From an uncultured Clostridia bacterium (GTDB lineage Bacteria > Bacillota > Clostridia > TANB77 > CAG-508), in contig CALXYJ010000017.1 of the NCBI GenBank assembly GCA_944392945.1, positions 1 through 33,681 of the forward strand: a DNA stretch of 33,681 nt, given 5' to 3'. The translations under genes were made by a program, and so were the position numbers. The notes below the pieces were generated by a model. That model saw only the letters and a program-made list of their open reading frames with translations. It was not told the DNA's origin and did not search any database. Below, piece after piece: positions 8,655-16,786 of this stretch (positions are counted from its first letter, which is position 1; the number at the start of each line of letters is the position of its first letter).

Positions 8655-9914
8655 CTACTCACCTTCTCTTGTGTATATATTACCACCTAATTTTCTTATT
8701 TTTTTATCTATATTTTCATATCCACGTAAAATATATCCTATATTTGAAATAATAGTTTTTCCACTTGCATTTAATCCAGCTAATATTAATGCTGCACCTC
8801 CACGCAAATCTGTTGCTTCTACTTTTGCAGAATTATATTTTTTTATTCCCTTAATAATAGCTGTTCTTCCTTCTATGGTAACTTTTGCTCCCATTCTTTT
8901 TAGTTCTGCTAAATATTTATATCTATTCTCAAAAATATTTTCTACAATTATAGATGTACCTTTTGATACTCCCAACACAGTAGCTATAATTGGTTGCATA
9001 TCTGTTGGAAATCCTGGATATGGCATTGTCTTTATATTGCATGCTTTCATTCTATTTTTTGCAATTACTGTAATATCATCATCTTTTAGTGTAATTTCAC
9101 AACCCATTTCTTCTAACTTATATACGATTGGAAGTATATGCTCTATTTTTACATTCTTTATTTTTATGTTTCCTTTAGTAATAGCTGATGCACACATTAA
9201 TGTTCCTATTTCTATTCTATCTGGCATTATTTTATATTCTATATTCTTCTGTAAACTTTTAGTTCCGACAATTTTTATATCTTTAGTACCTGCACCCAAA
9301 ACATTACCACCTAATTTATTTATAAAATTTTGTAAATCTACAATTTCAGGTTCCATTGCTGCATTTCTTATATATATTGTCTTTCCTGATAATGTTGCTG
9401 CCAAAATAATATTTTCTGTTGCTCCTACACTTGGAAAATCAAGTGTTACAACTCCATCAGTCATATTTTCCGAATCACAGAATATTTCTCCATTTTCTTC
9501 TAAAATATTTATTCCTAGAGTTTTAAAAGATTTTAAATGTAAGTCTATTGGTCTTGCACCAATATCACATCCTCCTGGATAAGAAAATGTAGCTTTTTTA
9601 CATCTTGCTAATATAGCACCCGCTAAAATAACCGAAGATCTCATCTGTCTCATTAACTCATCCGGTATTTCATAATTTTCTATTGAGCTTGAATCTATTA
9701 TAACTCTATTTCCGTCCTCTTCTATTTCACAACCAAGCAATTTTATGATATCTAGCATGATTTTGGTGTCATGAATATTTGGAACATTTTCTAAAATAGT
9801 TTTTCCCCTATTTAATATTGCTGCTGCTAAAATCGGTAGTGAAGAATTTTTTGAGCCTGAAGCTTCTACTTCTCCTTCTAATTTTTCTCCACCTTTTATT
9901 ATGTAACTTTGCAT
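8655..9914 (-). CDS. murA: UDP-N-acetylglucosamine 1-carboxyvinyltransferase
   Basis: MurA transfers enolpyruvate from PEP to UDP-GlcNAc, the first committed step of peptidoglycan synthesis, in the cytoplasm. The catalytic cysteine is present in PGGCDIGARPIDLH (about residue 116), so the enzyme is of the fosfomycin-sensitive Cys type rather than the resistant Asp type. The substrate-binding SKNSSLP stretch (Lys22, Asn23) is intact, and FPTDMQP and RGGAALILAGL further on are typical. Length 419 residues from the ATG at 9914, which follows AAAGGTGG; an in-frame GTG lies inside that ribosome site and is rejected. First gene of the murA-ftsQ-DUF881-DUF881-sbp run. Confidence 0.96.
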   Translation of the reverse strand: MQSYIIKGGEKLEGEVEASGSKNSSLPILAAAILNRGKTILENVPNIHDTKIMLDIIKLLGCEIEEDGNRVIIDSSSIENYEIPDELMRQMRSSVILAGAILARCKKATFSYPGGCDIGARPIDLHLKSFKTLGINILEENGEIFCDSENMTDGVVTLDFPSVGATENIILAATLSGKTIYIRNAAMEPEIVDLQNFINKLGGNVLGAGTKDIKIVGTKSLQKNIEYKIMPDRIEIGTLMCASAITKGNIKIKNVKIEHILPIVYKLEEMGCEITLKDDDITVIAKNRMKACNIKTMPYPGFPTDMQPIIATVLGVSKGTSIIVENIFENRYKYLAELKRMGAKVTIEGRTAIIKGIKKYNSAKVEATDLRGGAALILAGLNASGKTIISNIGYILRGYENIDKKIRKLGGNIYTREGE

Positions 9915-10030
9915 AATATATACCACCTTTCATAATGCTTTTGATATATATTATGTTTTCCGATTATAAAAGGTGTATATTGTAAATTTTCTTAATTTAT
10001 TCTAAATTAGTGTCGAAATTTTTAATAATA

Positions 10031-11221
10031 TTACTTACATTCTTTTGCAATTTCTTTTCCAAACTCTAAACATTCCTTAATATTTTCTTCTGTTGGAGTC
10101 CACATACATCTTAATCCTTCATTTAAAAGTGTAAAACCTGATTTCTTTAATTCTTCATTCAACAATTTTACAGCTTCTCCACTCCAACCATAACTTCCAA
10201 AAGCTGCTGCTTTTTTAGTTTTTAATTTTAGCCCTTTTATCATTTCCATTATACCAGCAATTGAATATAAATATCCATTATTTACTGTTGGTGAACCAAC
10301 TAGTATAGCCTTTGATTTAAATACTTCTGCTAAAATTTCTGTTTTATCAGACTTAGCAGTATTTATTATTTTTACTAAAACATCCTTATCCTCTTCTTTT
10401 ATTCCTTTTGCTATTGCTTCTGCCATTTTTCTTGTATCATTCCACATAGTATCATATAAAATTGTAATTTGATTTTCTGAATAATTATCTGCCCACATAT
10501 AATATTTATTTATAATCTCTTCTGGTTTATCTCTCCAAATAAGTCCATGGCTTGGACATATCATATCTATAGGAATATTCATCTTTAATACTTCATTAAT
10601 TTTATTTTTTACCATTGGGCTAAATGGTGCAACAATATTTGCATAATATTTTATAGCTTCTGTATATAATGCACATTTATCAACTTCGTCCGCATATAAA
10701 AATTCTGAAGCCATATGTTGTCCAAATGCATCATTACTAAATAAAATATTTTCTTTATCCATATAAGTAAACATTGTATCTGGCCAGTGAAGCATCGGTG
10801 CTTCTATAAATGTTAATGTATGCTTTCCAATATTTAGAGTATCTCCTGTTTTTACTGTTACAAAATTCCAGTTCTCGTGATATTGTCCTTTTATAGATTT
10901 TACTCCATTAGCAGTACAATAAATTGGTATATTAGGAATTTCCTTCATAAGTTTAGGTAAACTTCCACTATGATCTACCTCTCCATGATTTGCGATAATA
11001 TAATCTATTTTATTTAAATCAATCTCTTTTTTTAGATTATTTACAAATTCTTCATCAAAAGGTTTCCATGCAGTATCTATTAAAACAACTTTTTCGTCTT
11101 CTATTAAATAACTATTATATGAAGATCCATTTATTGTATTATATTCGTCACCATGAAATTTTTTTAATTCCCAATCTGTCTTACCTACCCATTTTACATA
11201 TTCATTTATTGTTTTTGCCAT
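10031..11221 (-). CDS. fprA: Flavodiiron protein (O2/NO reductase, FprA type)
   Basis: Type A flavodiiron protein that reduces O2 and/or NO to protect anaerobes. The metallo-lactamase domain (about residues 1-245) has the diiron ligands HGEVDH (His79, Glu81, Asp83, His84), His145 in MLHWPD, Asp164 in SNDAFGQH, and His225 in PSHGLIW. The C-terminal flavodoxin domain (about 252-395) shows ILYDTMWNDTRKMAEAI and GSPTVNNGYL for FMN. Length 397 residues. The ATG at 11221 follows GAGGAGG and sits 1 base after the patatin stop, so the two genes are coupled. Electron donor (rubredoxin or similar) is not in the window. Confidence 0.96.
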   Translation of the reverse strand: MAKTINEYVKWVGKTDWELKKFHGDEYNTINGSSYNSYLIEDEKVVLIDTAWKPFDEEFVNNLKKEIDLNKIDYIIANHGEVDHSGSLPKLMKEIPNIPIYCTANGVKSIKGQYHENWNFVTVKTGDTLNIGKHTLTFIEAPMLHWPDTMFTYMDKENILFSNDAFGQHMASEFLYADEVDKCALYTEAIKYYANIVAPFSPMVKNKINEVLKMNIPIDMICPSHGLIWRDKPEEIINKYYMWADNYSENQITILYDTMWNDTRKMAEAIAKGIKEEDKDVLVKIINTAKSDKTEILAEVFKSKAILVGSPTVNNGYLYSIAGIMEMIKGLKLKTKKAAAFGSYGWSGEAVKLLNEELKKSGFTLLNEGLRCMWTPTEENIKECLEFGKEIAKECK

Positions 11222-11222
11222 T

Positions 11223-12065
11223 TTAAACCTCCTCATTAATAATTTTTTTAATATTATCTATTTCCTTTTTGGCTTGTAAATATCCATATTTATAGCATTT
11301 ATTTGATTGCTTAAAATCAAATGGATTTACGTCTTTTGTATCAACTTCTATTACATAATCAGCTTTTTTTACTTCCTGTCCTTCTATTTTGTTAAACATA
11401 ATATCTATAGATTTATTTAAAACAGATCTTAACCCAACTGTCCTAGTTTCCTTATTTAACTTGAATCTGACTGCAATAACTTTTTCTGCACCAATTTTTT
11501 TTACTTCTTCTACAGGTATATTATCTAAAATTCCCCCATCAACAAATTTGTGTTTATTATATATGCATGGTGCAAAAACTGCTGGATATGAAGCACTTGC
11601 TCTTACAGCTATTGATATATCTGCTCTATTTAAATATTTATCATTTATTTTTTCCATATTTGTAAATATATATTTTTCGGAATTTCTAATATCAACTGCT
11701 GGAATTACAATTGGAATTTTTAAATCTTTCATCTTCTTCATATTTTTATATTTTCCAGCTTCTTCAATTGCAAACGCAATATTTTCTCCTGAATATAAAC
11801 CACCAGCTTGAATACTTAATAATTTTTTACCTGTAGGGTCTGTATACATTGCACTATTCTTGAATATCATTTTTGAAAAATAATTAAATAATTTAAGCAT
11901 TTCTGCTGGCGTATATTCCATAGCATAAAGAGCAGCAACTATGCTACCAATACTTGTTCCACCTATAAAATTTGCATTTATATTTGCTTCTTGTAAAGCT
12001 TGAATTACCCCAATATGCGCAGCACCTTTTATTCCTCCTCCAGAAAGTGCTAATCCTAAATTCAT
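11223..12065 (-). CDS. Patatin-like phospholipase
   Basis: A 280-residue RssA/YchK-like patatin, a serine lipid acyl hydrolase with a Ser-Asp dyad. The oxyanion-hole motif SGGGIKGAAHIG is at the start, the nucleophile is Ser38 in GTSIGS, and the dyad Asp is near residue 176 in FVDGGILDN. No signal peptide is seen, so it should act in the cytoplasm on membrane lipids or acyl esters; the substrate cannot be told. It shares an operon with fprA; the ribosome site of fprA lies in its last codons. A well-formed promoter stands upstream. Confidence 0.92.
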   Translation of the reverse strand: MNLGLALSGGGIKGAAHIGVIQALQEANINANFIGGTSIGSIVAALYAMEYTPAEMLKLFNYFSKMIFKNSAMYTDPTGKKLLSIQAGGLYSGENIAFAIEEAGKYKNMKKMKDLKIPIVIPAVDIRNSEKYIFTNMEKINDKYLNRADISIAVRASASYPAVFAPCIYNKHKFVDGGILDNIPVEEVKKIGAEKVIAVRFKLNKETRTVGLRSVLNKSIDIMFNKIEGQEVKKADYVIEVDTKDVNPFDFKQSNKCYKYGYLQAKKEIDNIKKIINEEV

Positions 12066-12092
12066 ATTCTCACCACCATTTTTATCTTTCCT

Positions 12093-12121
12093 ATTTTATT
12101 AAATTCATTGTAAATTTTCAA
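12093..12121 (-). promoter_or_regulatory. Sigma-A promoter of patatin-fprA
   Basis: Minus strand TTGAAA (12121-12116), 17-base spacer, TAAAAT (12098-12093), about 28 bases before the patatin start. Confidence 0.7.
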
Positions 12122-12145
12122 TATTTTGTAGCATTTCTTAGTTAT

Positions 12146-14053
12146 TTACATTTTTATTACTAACCTATTAAATTTTGATTTTATGTATTTTTCTAACTTT
12201 ACTGTAAATTCATCAGATTTAATCTCTTTTTTAGCAACCATATCTAATCCTTTTTCCCAGCTTGCCGTTAATTTAGGATTTAGCATATCTGGCATTGCAT
12301 AATTTACAATATCATATATTGCCTCTCCCTTATTAGTTGGTGTTATAATCTGTGTTTTTGAATTTATTGCAATATATTTTATTTTTTCTAGTTTTTTTAT
12401 AATTTCTGCTCTTGTTGCACTTGTACCAATACCTGCACCTTTTATTTGTTCTCTTAACTCTTCATCTTCTATTAACTTCCCTGCATTTTCCATTGCAAGT
12501 ATTATTGATCCAGAATTATATCTTGAAGGTGGTGATGTTTCTGCATCTTTTGTTTCAAAATTTTGTATATTTATATTTGTATTTTTCTTTAAAGTAGCTA
12601 AAATAGAAATATCTGTTTCATCCGAATTTTTAGTTTTAGCTGGTTTTAATATCTCTAGATATCCTTCTTTAGTACATACTTTTCCATTTGCAAAAAAAGA
12701 TTCTGTATCTACATCAATTACAACAGATACTTTGCTGTATTCTGCAGCTGGATAAAAAATTGCTAAAAATCTTTTTACAATTAATTCATAAATATCTTTT
12801 TGTAATTTCGGAAGTTTATCATAATTTTCATACCCTTGTCCTGTTGGAATTATTGCATAATGATCTGTTATTTTACTGTCATTTACATATTTAGTTTTTA
12901 TTAAATTTGTTGAATATTTTTCATCAATCATTTTTTTTATATATTTTTGTACCTCTTCATTTTTAAATCCCTTAGTAAGTCCATTTAAATTTTTACTTAT
13001 TTCCTTTGCTACAGCCGTTGAAAGTACTCTTGCATCTGTTCTTGGGTATGTTACCAATTTGTTTTCATATAGATTTTGAATAATCTCTAATGTTTCATCT
13101 GGCTTAATTTTAAATCTCTTTGTACATTCATTTTGTATTTCTGCTAGATTAAATAATAATGGTGGATTTTCTTTTTGCTTGGTCTTTTTTACATCTTTTA
13201 CAATTGCATCTTTATCTTTTAAAGATATTATAAATTGTTTTGCATCCTCTAATTTTTTAAAACCATTTTCATTATATAATTTATTAGAATTATACATCTT
13301 AGACTTTTCTGTTACTTTCCATTCTGCCTCAAAATTAGATTTTTCATCTCCAAACCTTCCAATAATCTTAAAATATTTGGTCTTTTTAAAATCTCTAATC
13401 TCTCTTTCGCGTGCAACAACCATTCCTAAAACACAAGTCATAACTCTACCAACAGAAATAGATGCTTTATCCTCATTTAATTCTTTAGCAAGTTTTCTAC
13501 CATAAATTATAGAAAGCAATCTGGAAAAATTTATTCCTATCAAATAGTCTTCTTGTGCTCTTAAATAAGCTGCATCAGATAAACTATCATATTCTGACAA
13601 ATCTTTTGCATTTTTTATTCCCTTTAATACTTCTTCTTCTGTTTGGGAATCAATCCACACTCTTTTCTTTACTTTTCCTTCAGGGTGTATCATTTGATCT
13701 ACTAAACGATATATATATTCTCCTTCTCGTCCCGAGTCAGTACTTACATATATTGTTTTTACGTCTTCCCTATTTAGAAGAGTTTTTATCACATTAAACT
13801 GTTTTTCTACATTTGGTATTATCTCATATTTCCATTTTTTAGGTATGAACGGTAATGTATCTAATCTCCAAAATTTTAGTTTTTCATCATATTTTTCTGG
13901 ATAACTCATTGTAACAAGATGTCCAACGCACCAAGTTACTAACCATTCATTACTCTCTAGATATCCATCTTTTCTTGTTGTATTTATTTTTAATGCCTTT
14001 GCCATTTGCATAGCTACTGAAGGCTTTTCTGTTATTAATATATTCTTATCCAT
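12146..14053 (-). CDS. topB: DNA topoisomerase III (type IA)
   Basis: Type IA topoisomerase that passes single strands and resolves recombination or replication intermediates. The Toprim domain opens with NILITEKPSVAMQMAKAL and holds the acidic STDSGREGE motif (about residues 104-112). The active-site Tyr is near residue 336 in LVTYPRTDARVL, and the GAGIGTSATRAEII stretch is typical of topoisomerase III. Length 635 residues, ending soon after the core fold, with no C-terminal zinc-finger or repeat extension. A consensus promoter lies immediately upstream; it looks monocistronic, although no hairpin terminator is seen after the stop. Confidence 0.95.
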   Translation of the reverse strand: MDKNILITEKPSVAMQMAKALKINTTRKDGYLESNEWLVTWCVGHLVTMSYPEKYDEKLKFWRLDTLPFIPKKWKYEIIPNVEKQFNVIKTLLNREDVKTIYVSTDSGREGEYIYRLVDQMIHPEGKVKKRVWIDSQTEEEVLKGIKNAKDLSEYDSLSDAAYLRAQEDYLIGINFSRLLSIIYGRKLAKELNEDKASISVGRVMTCVLGMVVAREREIRDFKKTKYFKIIGRFGDEKSNFEAEWKVTEKSKMYNSNKLYNENGFKKLEDAKQFIISLKDKDAIVKDVKKTKQKENPPLLFNLAEIQNECTKRFKIKPDETLEIIQNLYENKLVTYPRTDARVLSTAVAKEISKNLNGLTKGFKNEEVQKYIKKMIDEKYSTNLIKTKYVNDSKITDHYAIIPTGQGYENYDKLPKLQKDIYELIVKRFLAIFYPAAEYSKVSVVIDVDTESFFANGKVCTKEGYLEILKPAKTKNSDETDISILATLKKNTNINIQNFETKDAETSPPSRYNSGSIILAMENAGKLIEDEELREQIKGAGIGTSATRAEIIKKLEKIKYIAINSKTQIITPTNKGEAIYDIVNYAMPDMLNPKLTASWEKGLDMVAKKEIKSDEFTVKLEKYIKSKFNRLVIKM

Positions 14054-14076
14054 TGAATTCTCCTTATTGCCACTAT

Positions 14077-14105
14077 ATTATATAGTATTTAATTTTAAAT
14101 TACAA
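14077..14105 (-). promoter_or_regulatory. Sigma-A promoter of topB
   Basis: Minus strand TTGTAA (14105-14100), 17-base spacer, perfect TATAAT (14082-14077), 24 bases before the topB start. Confidence 0.75.
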
Positions 14106-14141
14106 TGTTCATAATATGATTTTATAATATCTTTATATAAA

Positions 14142-14167
14142 AGAAAAAGGCGTCCTAGCAGGACACC
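14142..14167 (-). terminator. Terminator of the orphan gene at 14178-14588
   Basis: On the minus strand GGTGTCCT, loop GCT, AGGACGCC (14167-14149, one G-U pair) is followed by a T-rich run (14148-14142). GC-rich stem of 8 bp, unlike the AT-rich stems of neighbouring terminators. Confidence 0.85.
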
Positions 14168-14177
14168 AGTTTCCGTT

Positions 14178-14588
14178 TCAGATGTTATAACCTACATTTC
14201 CGTCTTCGTCGAGTATTTTCTGATAGAGATCCATATTCTTGACATTTTTCACCTTGACAGCGAAATCAATGATTTCTCCATCTATCAAGCCAGTGCCATA
14301 GAAGAAATCTCCTACTTTCATTTTCTTTCCTGTCAGGATCAAAAATTCCCCCTTCTGAAGACTGAATTTCTGCAATTCTGCTACTTCCTTCTTGTCTACA
14401 TTTTTCTCTCGCCCAGTTGCCTTTTTCCTTTGGAGCTTCGGCACTCCTCCAGAAATAACCAGTTCATAAGTAGCTTTATCACCACGGATTCTGCCACTTA
14501 CAACAAGGAAGTCTTGGTTTTCATTACATAATTGCTGAAACTCAAATTTATTGAGCTTAAGCTTTCGTAAATCATCCCGCTTCTTCAT
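14178..14588 (-). CDS. Hypothetical protein, high-GC orphan gene
   Basis: A 136-residue protein I do not recognise. It is basic and probably soluble: a Lys/Arg-rich start (MKKRDDLRKLKLNKFEF), then short beta-like segments (FLVVSGRIRG, ATYELVISGGV, EFLILTGKKM, GDFFYGTGLIDGEIIDFAVKV). No membrane segment or signal peptide is seen, and I find no catalytic motif. It is surely expressed as its own unit: AGGGAGG precedes the ATG, a consensus promoter lies upstream and a GC-rich terminator follows within 10 bases. Base composition is very different from the surroundings (a 60-base sample at 14401-14460 has 29 G or C), which suggests transfer. It is convergent with nothing and divergent from rplM. 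Confidence 0.8.
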   Translation of the reverse strand: MKKRDDLRKLKLNKFEFQQLCNENQDFLVVSGRIRGDKATYELVISGGVPKLQRKKATGREKNVDKKEVAELQKFSLQKGEFLILTGKKMKVGDFFYGTGLIDGEIIDFAVKVKNVKNMDLYQKILDEDGNVGYNI

Positions 14589-14619
14589 CTTTATCCTCCC
14601 TTCAACATTTTATACCTCT

Positions 14620-14648
14620 ATTATACTCCTTTTACATAATTATCTCAA
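14620..14648 (-). promoter_or_regulatory. Sigma-A promoter of the orphan gene
   Basis: Minus strand TTGAGA (14648-14643), 17-base spacer, perfect TATAAT (14625-14620), about 31 bases before the start codon. Confidence 0.8.
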
Positions 14649-14699
14649 CCAAATAACTTCCATTTCATGCCAATTTTTTGGATTTTCTCTTAAAAATTA

Positions 14700-14728
14700 T
14701 TGACTTTTGGCTTTATTTGTATTAAAAT
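14700..14728 (+). promoter_or_regulatory. Sigma-A promoter of rplM-rpsI
   Basis: Plus strand TTGACT (14700-14705), 17-base spacer, TAAAAT (14723-14728). It is the only clear plus-strand promoter in the window and gives a leader of about 125 bases before rplM. Confidence 0.75.
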
Positions 14729-14732
14729 TATT

Positions 14733-14819
14733 ATGCTAAATTTATGATTTAGTATAAATTAATAAATAAGTAATAATTATATAAGCCTCTCCCCGGTAGT
14801 TTATATTTTTAAAGCTTAT
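14733..14819 (+). promoter_or_regulatory. Structured leader of rplM, candidate L13 leader
   Basis: The leader holds two hairpins. The first, at the predicted transcript start, is CTAAAT (14736-14741) with ATTTAG (14747-14752), extendable by a wobble pair. The second is ATAAGC (14781-14786) with GCTTAT (14814-14819), enclosing the GC-rich stretch CTCTCCCCGGTAG, which stands out in this AT-rich DNA. Autoregulatory L13 leaders are known in Bacillota; equivalence here is inferred from position and shape, not from a covariance search. Confidence 0.5.
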
Positions 14820-14859
14820 TAAAAATAATAAAAAAAATTGAATGGAGGGTAATTTTACC

Positions 14860-15294
14860 ATGAATAATACTACATATAGTGTAAAAGGAAATGAAATCGA
14901 AAGTAAATGGTATATTTTAGATGCAGCAAATAAACCAGTTGGTAGAGTTGCAACAGAGGCTGCAAAATTATTAAGAGGAAAACATAAACCAACTTACACA
15001 CCAAATTTAGATGTTGGTGATCATGTAATTATAATAAACTGTTCGGAAGCAACATTTACAGGTAAAAAATTAGATCAAAAATTCTATAGACGTCATTCTG
15101 GATATCCAGGAGGATTAAAAGAAACTTCAGCAAGAAATATGATGGCAAACAAACCAGAAAGAGCAATGATGATTGCCATAAAAGGAATGTTACCACACAA
15201 TTCTTTAGGAAGAAAAATGTTAAAGAAATTAAGAGTTTATGCTGGTAGTGAACATGAAAACATGGCACAAAAACCAGAAATATGGAATTTCTAA
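14860..15294 (+). CDS. rplM: 50S ribosomal protein L13
   Basis: Large-subunit protein L13, binding 23S rRNA early in assembly. The sequence [30 protein letters not shown] and the core [18 protein letters not shown], with HSGYPGG and [21 protein letters not shown], are diagnostic. I choose the ATG at 14860 ([10 protein letters not shown]; 144 residues) because TGGAGGG lies just upstream; the in-frame ATG at 14842 overlaps that site. rpsI follows after 45 bases, the standard pairing. It is carried on the strand opposite to everything else in the window. Confidence 0.97.
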   Translation: MNNTTYSVKGNEIESKWYILDAANKPVGRVATEAAKLLRGKHKPTYTPNLDVGDHVIIINCSEATFTGKKLDQKFYRRHSGYPGGLKETSARNMMANKPERAMMIAIKGMLPHNSLGRKMLKKLRVYAGSEHENMAQKPEIWNF

Positions 15295-15339
15295 TATATA
15301 GAATGGGATTATCCCTAAAAATTAAGGAGGAATTTTTAA

Positions 15340-15744
15340 ATGGCAAAGGCAGGAGAAAAAATAATGTTCTATGGAACAGGTAGAAGAAAAAATGCAATAG
15401 CTAGAGTTAGATTAGTAGAAGGAAAAGGAAATATAACAGTAAATGGTAAAAATTTAGATGAATATTTTGGTTTAGAAACATTAAAATATATTGTAAAACA
15501 ACCATTAACTGTAACAAATACATTGGACAAATTTGATGTTATTTGTAAAGTTCAAGGTGGAGGATTTACAGGTCAAGCAGGTGCTATAAGACATGGTATC
15601 GCTAGAGCTTTAAATGAAGCAAATTCAGAATATAGACCTGTTTTAAAATCAAATGGTTTCTTAACAAGAGATCCTCGTATGAAAGAAAGAAAGAAATATG
15701 GTCTTAAGAAAGCTAGAAAAGCTCCACAATTTTCAAAAAGATAG
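15340..15744 (+). CDS. rpsI: 30S ribosomal protein S9
   Basis: Small-subunit protein S9, whose C-terminal tail reaches the P-site t[43 protein letters not shown] and the final [12 protein letters not shown] with its basic C-terminal Lys-Arg are all present. Length 134 residues, slightly longer than the common 130. AAGGAGGAA precedes the ATG. It ends the rplM-rpsI operon, which closes with a strong terminator shared with the convergent AIM24 gene. Confidence 0.98.
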   Translation: MAKAGEKIMFYGTGRRKNAIARVRLVEGKGNITVNGKNLDEYFGLETLKYIVKQPLTVTNTLDKFDVICKVQGGGFTGQAGAIRHGIARALNEANSEYRPVLKSNGFLTRDPRMKERKKYGLKKARKAPQFSKR

Positions 15745-15754
15745 ACCTTTATGC

Positions 15755-15791
15755 AAAAAGTTGGAAGTTATTATACTTCCAACTTTTTTTT
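15755..15791 (+). terminator. Bidirectional terminator between rpsI and the AIM24 gene
   Basis: A 14-bp perfect stem, AAAAAGTTGGAAGT (15755-15768) and ACTTCCAACTTTTT (15775-15788), loop of 6, followed by further T on the plus strand. The A run on the left lets it also end the convergent minus-strand AIM24 gene. Confidence 0.92.
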
Positions 15792-15838
15792 ACTTCTAAA
15801 AATTTTCATTTATTATACCTTCATATATAATCTATGTT

Positions 15839-16633
15839 TTATTTTGAGATTGAACTAATTGATGCATTTGTTAAATTTCTTACTGGTGCCATTAAAACTT
15901 TTCCTGTACCTCTATATACATTTACAAATCCCTCACCAGAAACAGCTGAGCCAATTAAACTTTTTGTTGATTTTTCTACAGTAAATTCAAGTCCTTTTGA
16001 CCACGCAACTGCGAAATTACCATCTATTCTTAATACATCATTCTGTAATTCTATTTCTACCAATTCCTCTCTTGGAACAGGTGATTCTAAAGCAACAAAT
16101 CCATTACCGGAAAGACTTAAATTAAATAGACCTTCATTACCTAAAACTGCTGAAGATAAATTGCTACGCATAACAACATTTTGTTTTATTTTAGATTCGC
16201 AAGCTAGAAATAACCCATCATCTAATACTATTCCTCCATCCCATGCTGATAAATCTTCCAATAAAATATGTTTATATGTAGGTTCTAAAACTAAAGTTCC
16301 TGTACCCTTATATTTTGGTTTTACAGCACTTTCTTTAGTAACACTTCCTTTTATAGCTTTTCCCAAGAAGTCTCCTACTCCCTTAACATCTGCTACAGCT
16401 TCAACATTTCCAACTGACCATTGCATAGAACCTGCACTTATCGTATATTCATTGTTATCTAAATTTATAAGAAGTTGTCTTTTTCTTACATTCATTCTTG
16501 AGCAATAATAAGCTGTTATAGCTGTTGATGGCATTACACTTAAATCAGACATATATTCTATAACTTTCATTCCAGCTTTTGCATCTGCAATACGAATATC
16601 ATCATTATCTTGTAAATTATTTATTTTAAACAT
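15839..16633 (-). CDS. AIM24 family protein
   Basis: A 264-residue protein of the AIM24 (TIGR00266-like) family, beta-rich proteins of unclear bacterial function named after a mitochondrial yeast protein. Visible hallmarks are the repeated Gly-rich beta strands (GTGTLVLEPTYKHILL, LFNLSLSGNGFVALESPVPREEL, GKVLMAPVRNL) and an alternation of short strands through the whole length. No signal peptide or membrane segment. AAGGAGAAAATATAATG gives a clear start, and a consensus promoter lies upstream. It is a single-gene unit, convergent with rpsI and sharing its terminator. Confidence 0.87.
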   Translation of the reverse strand: MFKINNLQDNDDIRIADAKAGMKVIEYMSDLSVMPSTAITAYYCSRMNVRKRQLLINLDNNEYTISAGSMQWSVGNVEAVADVKGVGDFLGKAIKGSVTKESAVKPKYKGTGTLVLEPTYKHILLEDLSAWDGGIVLDDGLFLACESKIKQNVVMRSNLSSAVLGNEGLFNLSLSGNGFVALESPVPREELVEIELQNDVLRIDGNFAVAWSKGLEFTVEKSTKSLIGSAVSGEGFVNVYRGTGKVLMAPVRNLTNASISSISK

Positions 16634-16666
16634 TATATTTTCTCCTTCCTTTGTATAATTGAAATA

Positions 16667-16695
16667 ATTATATAAATATAATATATTATTGTCAA
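16667..16695 (-). promoter_or_regulatory. Sigma-A promoter of the AIM24 gene
   Basis: Minus strand perfect TTGACA (16695-16690), 17-base spacer and perfect TATAAT (16672-16667), about 33 bases before the start codon. The strongest-looking promoter in the window. Confidence 0.85.
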
Positions 16696-16737
16696 TTTTA
16701 ATATTATATATTTTATATAAAATTAAGCCTTTATAAA

Positions 16738-16772
16738 CAGAAGTTGCAAGACAAAATGCCTTGCAACTTCTG
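16738..16772 (-). terminator. Long inverted repeat after the amylase gene
   Basis: A 13-bp perfect stem, CAGAAGTTGCAAG (16738-16750) and CTTGCAACTTCTG (16760-16772), loop of 9. It sits 14 bases after the amylase stop and is the natural terminator, but there is no T run on the minus strand. It is more GC-rich than nearby terminators, like the amylase gene. Confidence 0.6.
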
Positions 16773-16786
16773 CTTATAAAAGGAAA

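Noticed and set aside
8671..9582. A long open plus-strand frame opposite murA (about 300 codons), and similar frames opposite ftsZ, dprA and the AIM24 gene
   Set aside because: They lie wholly antisense to well-identified genes, lack ribosome sites and give hydrophobic, low-complexity products expected from AT-rich antisense reading.
14178..14588. Contamination or a misjoined contig explaining the high-GC gene
   Set aside because: The gene's promoter and flanks blend into normal AT-rich sequence on both sides, and a second islet has the same design; still, read coverage could test this.
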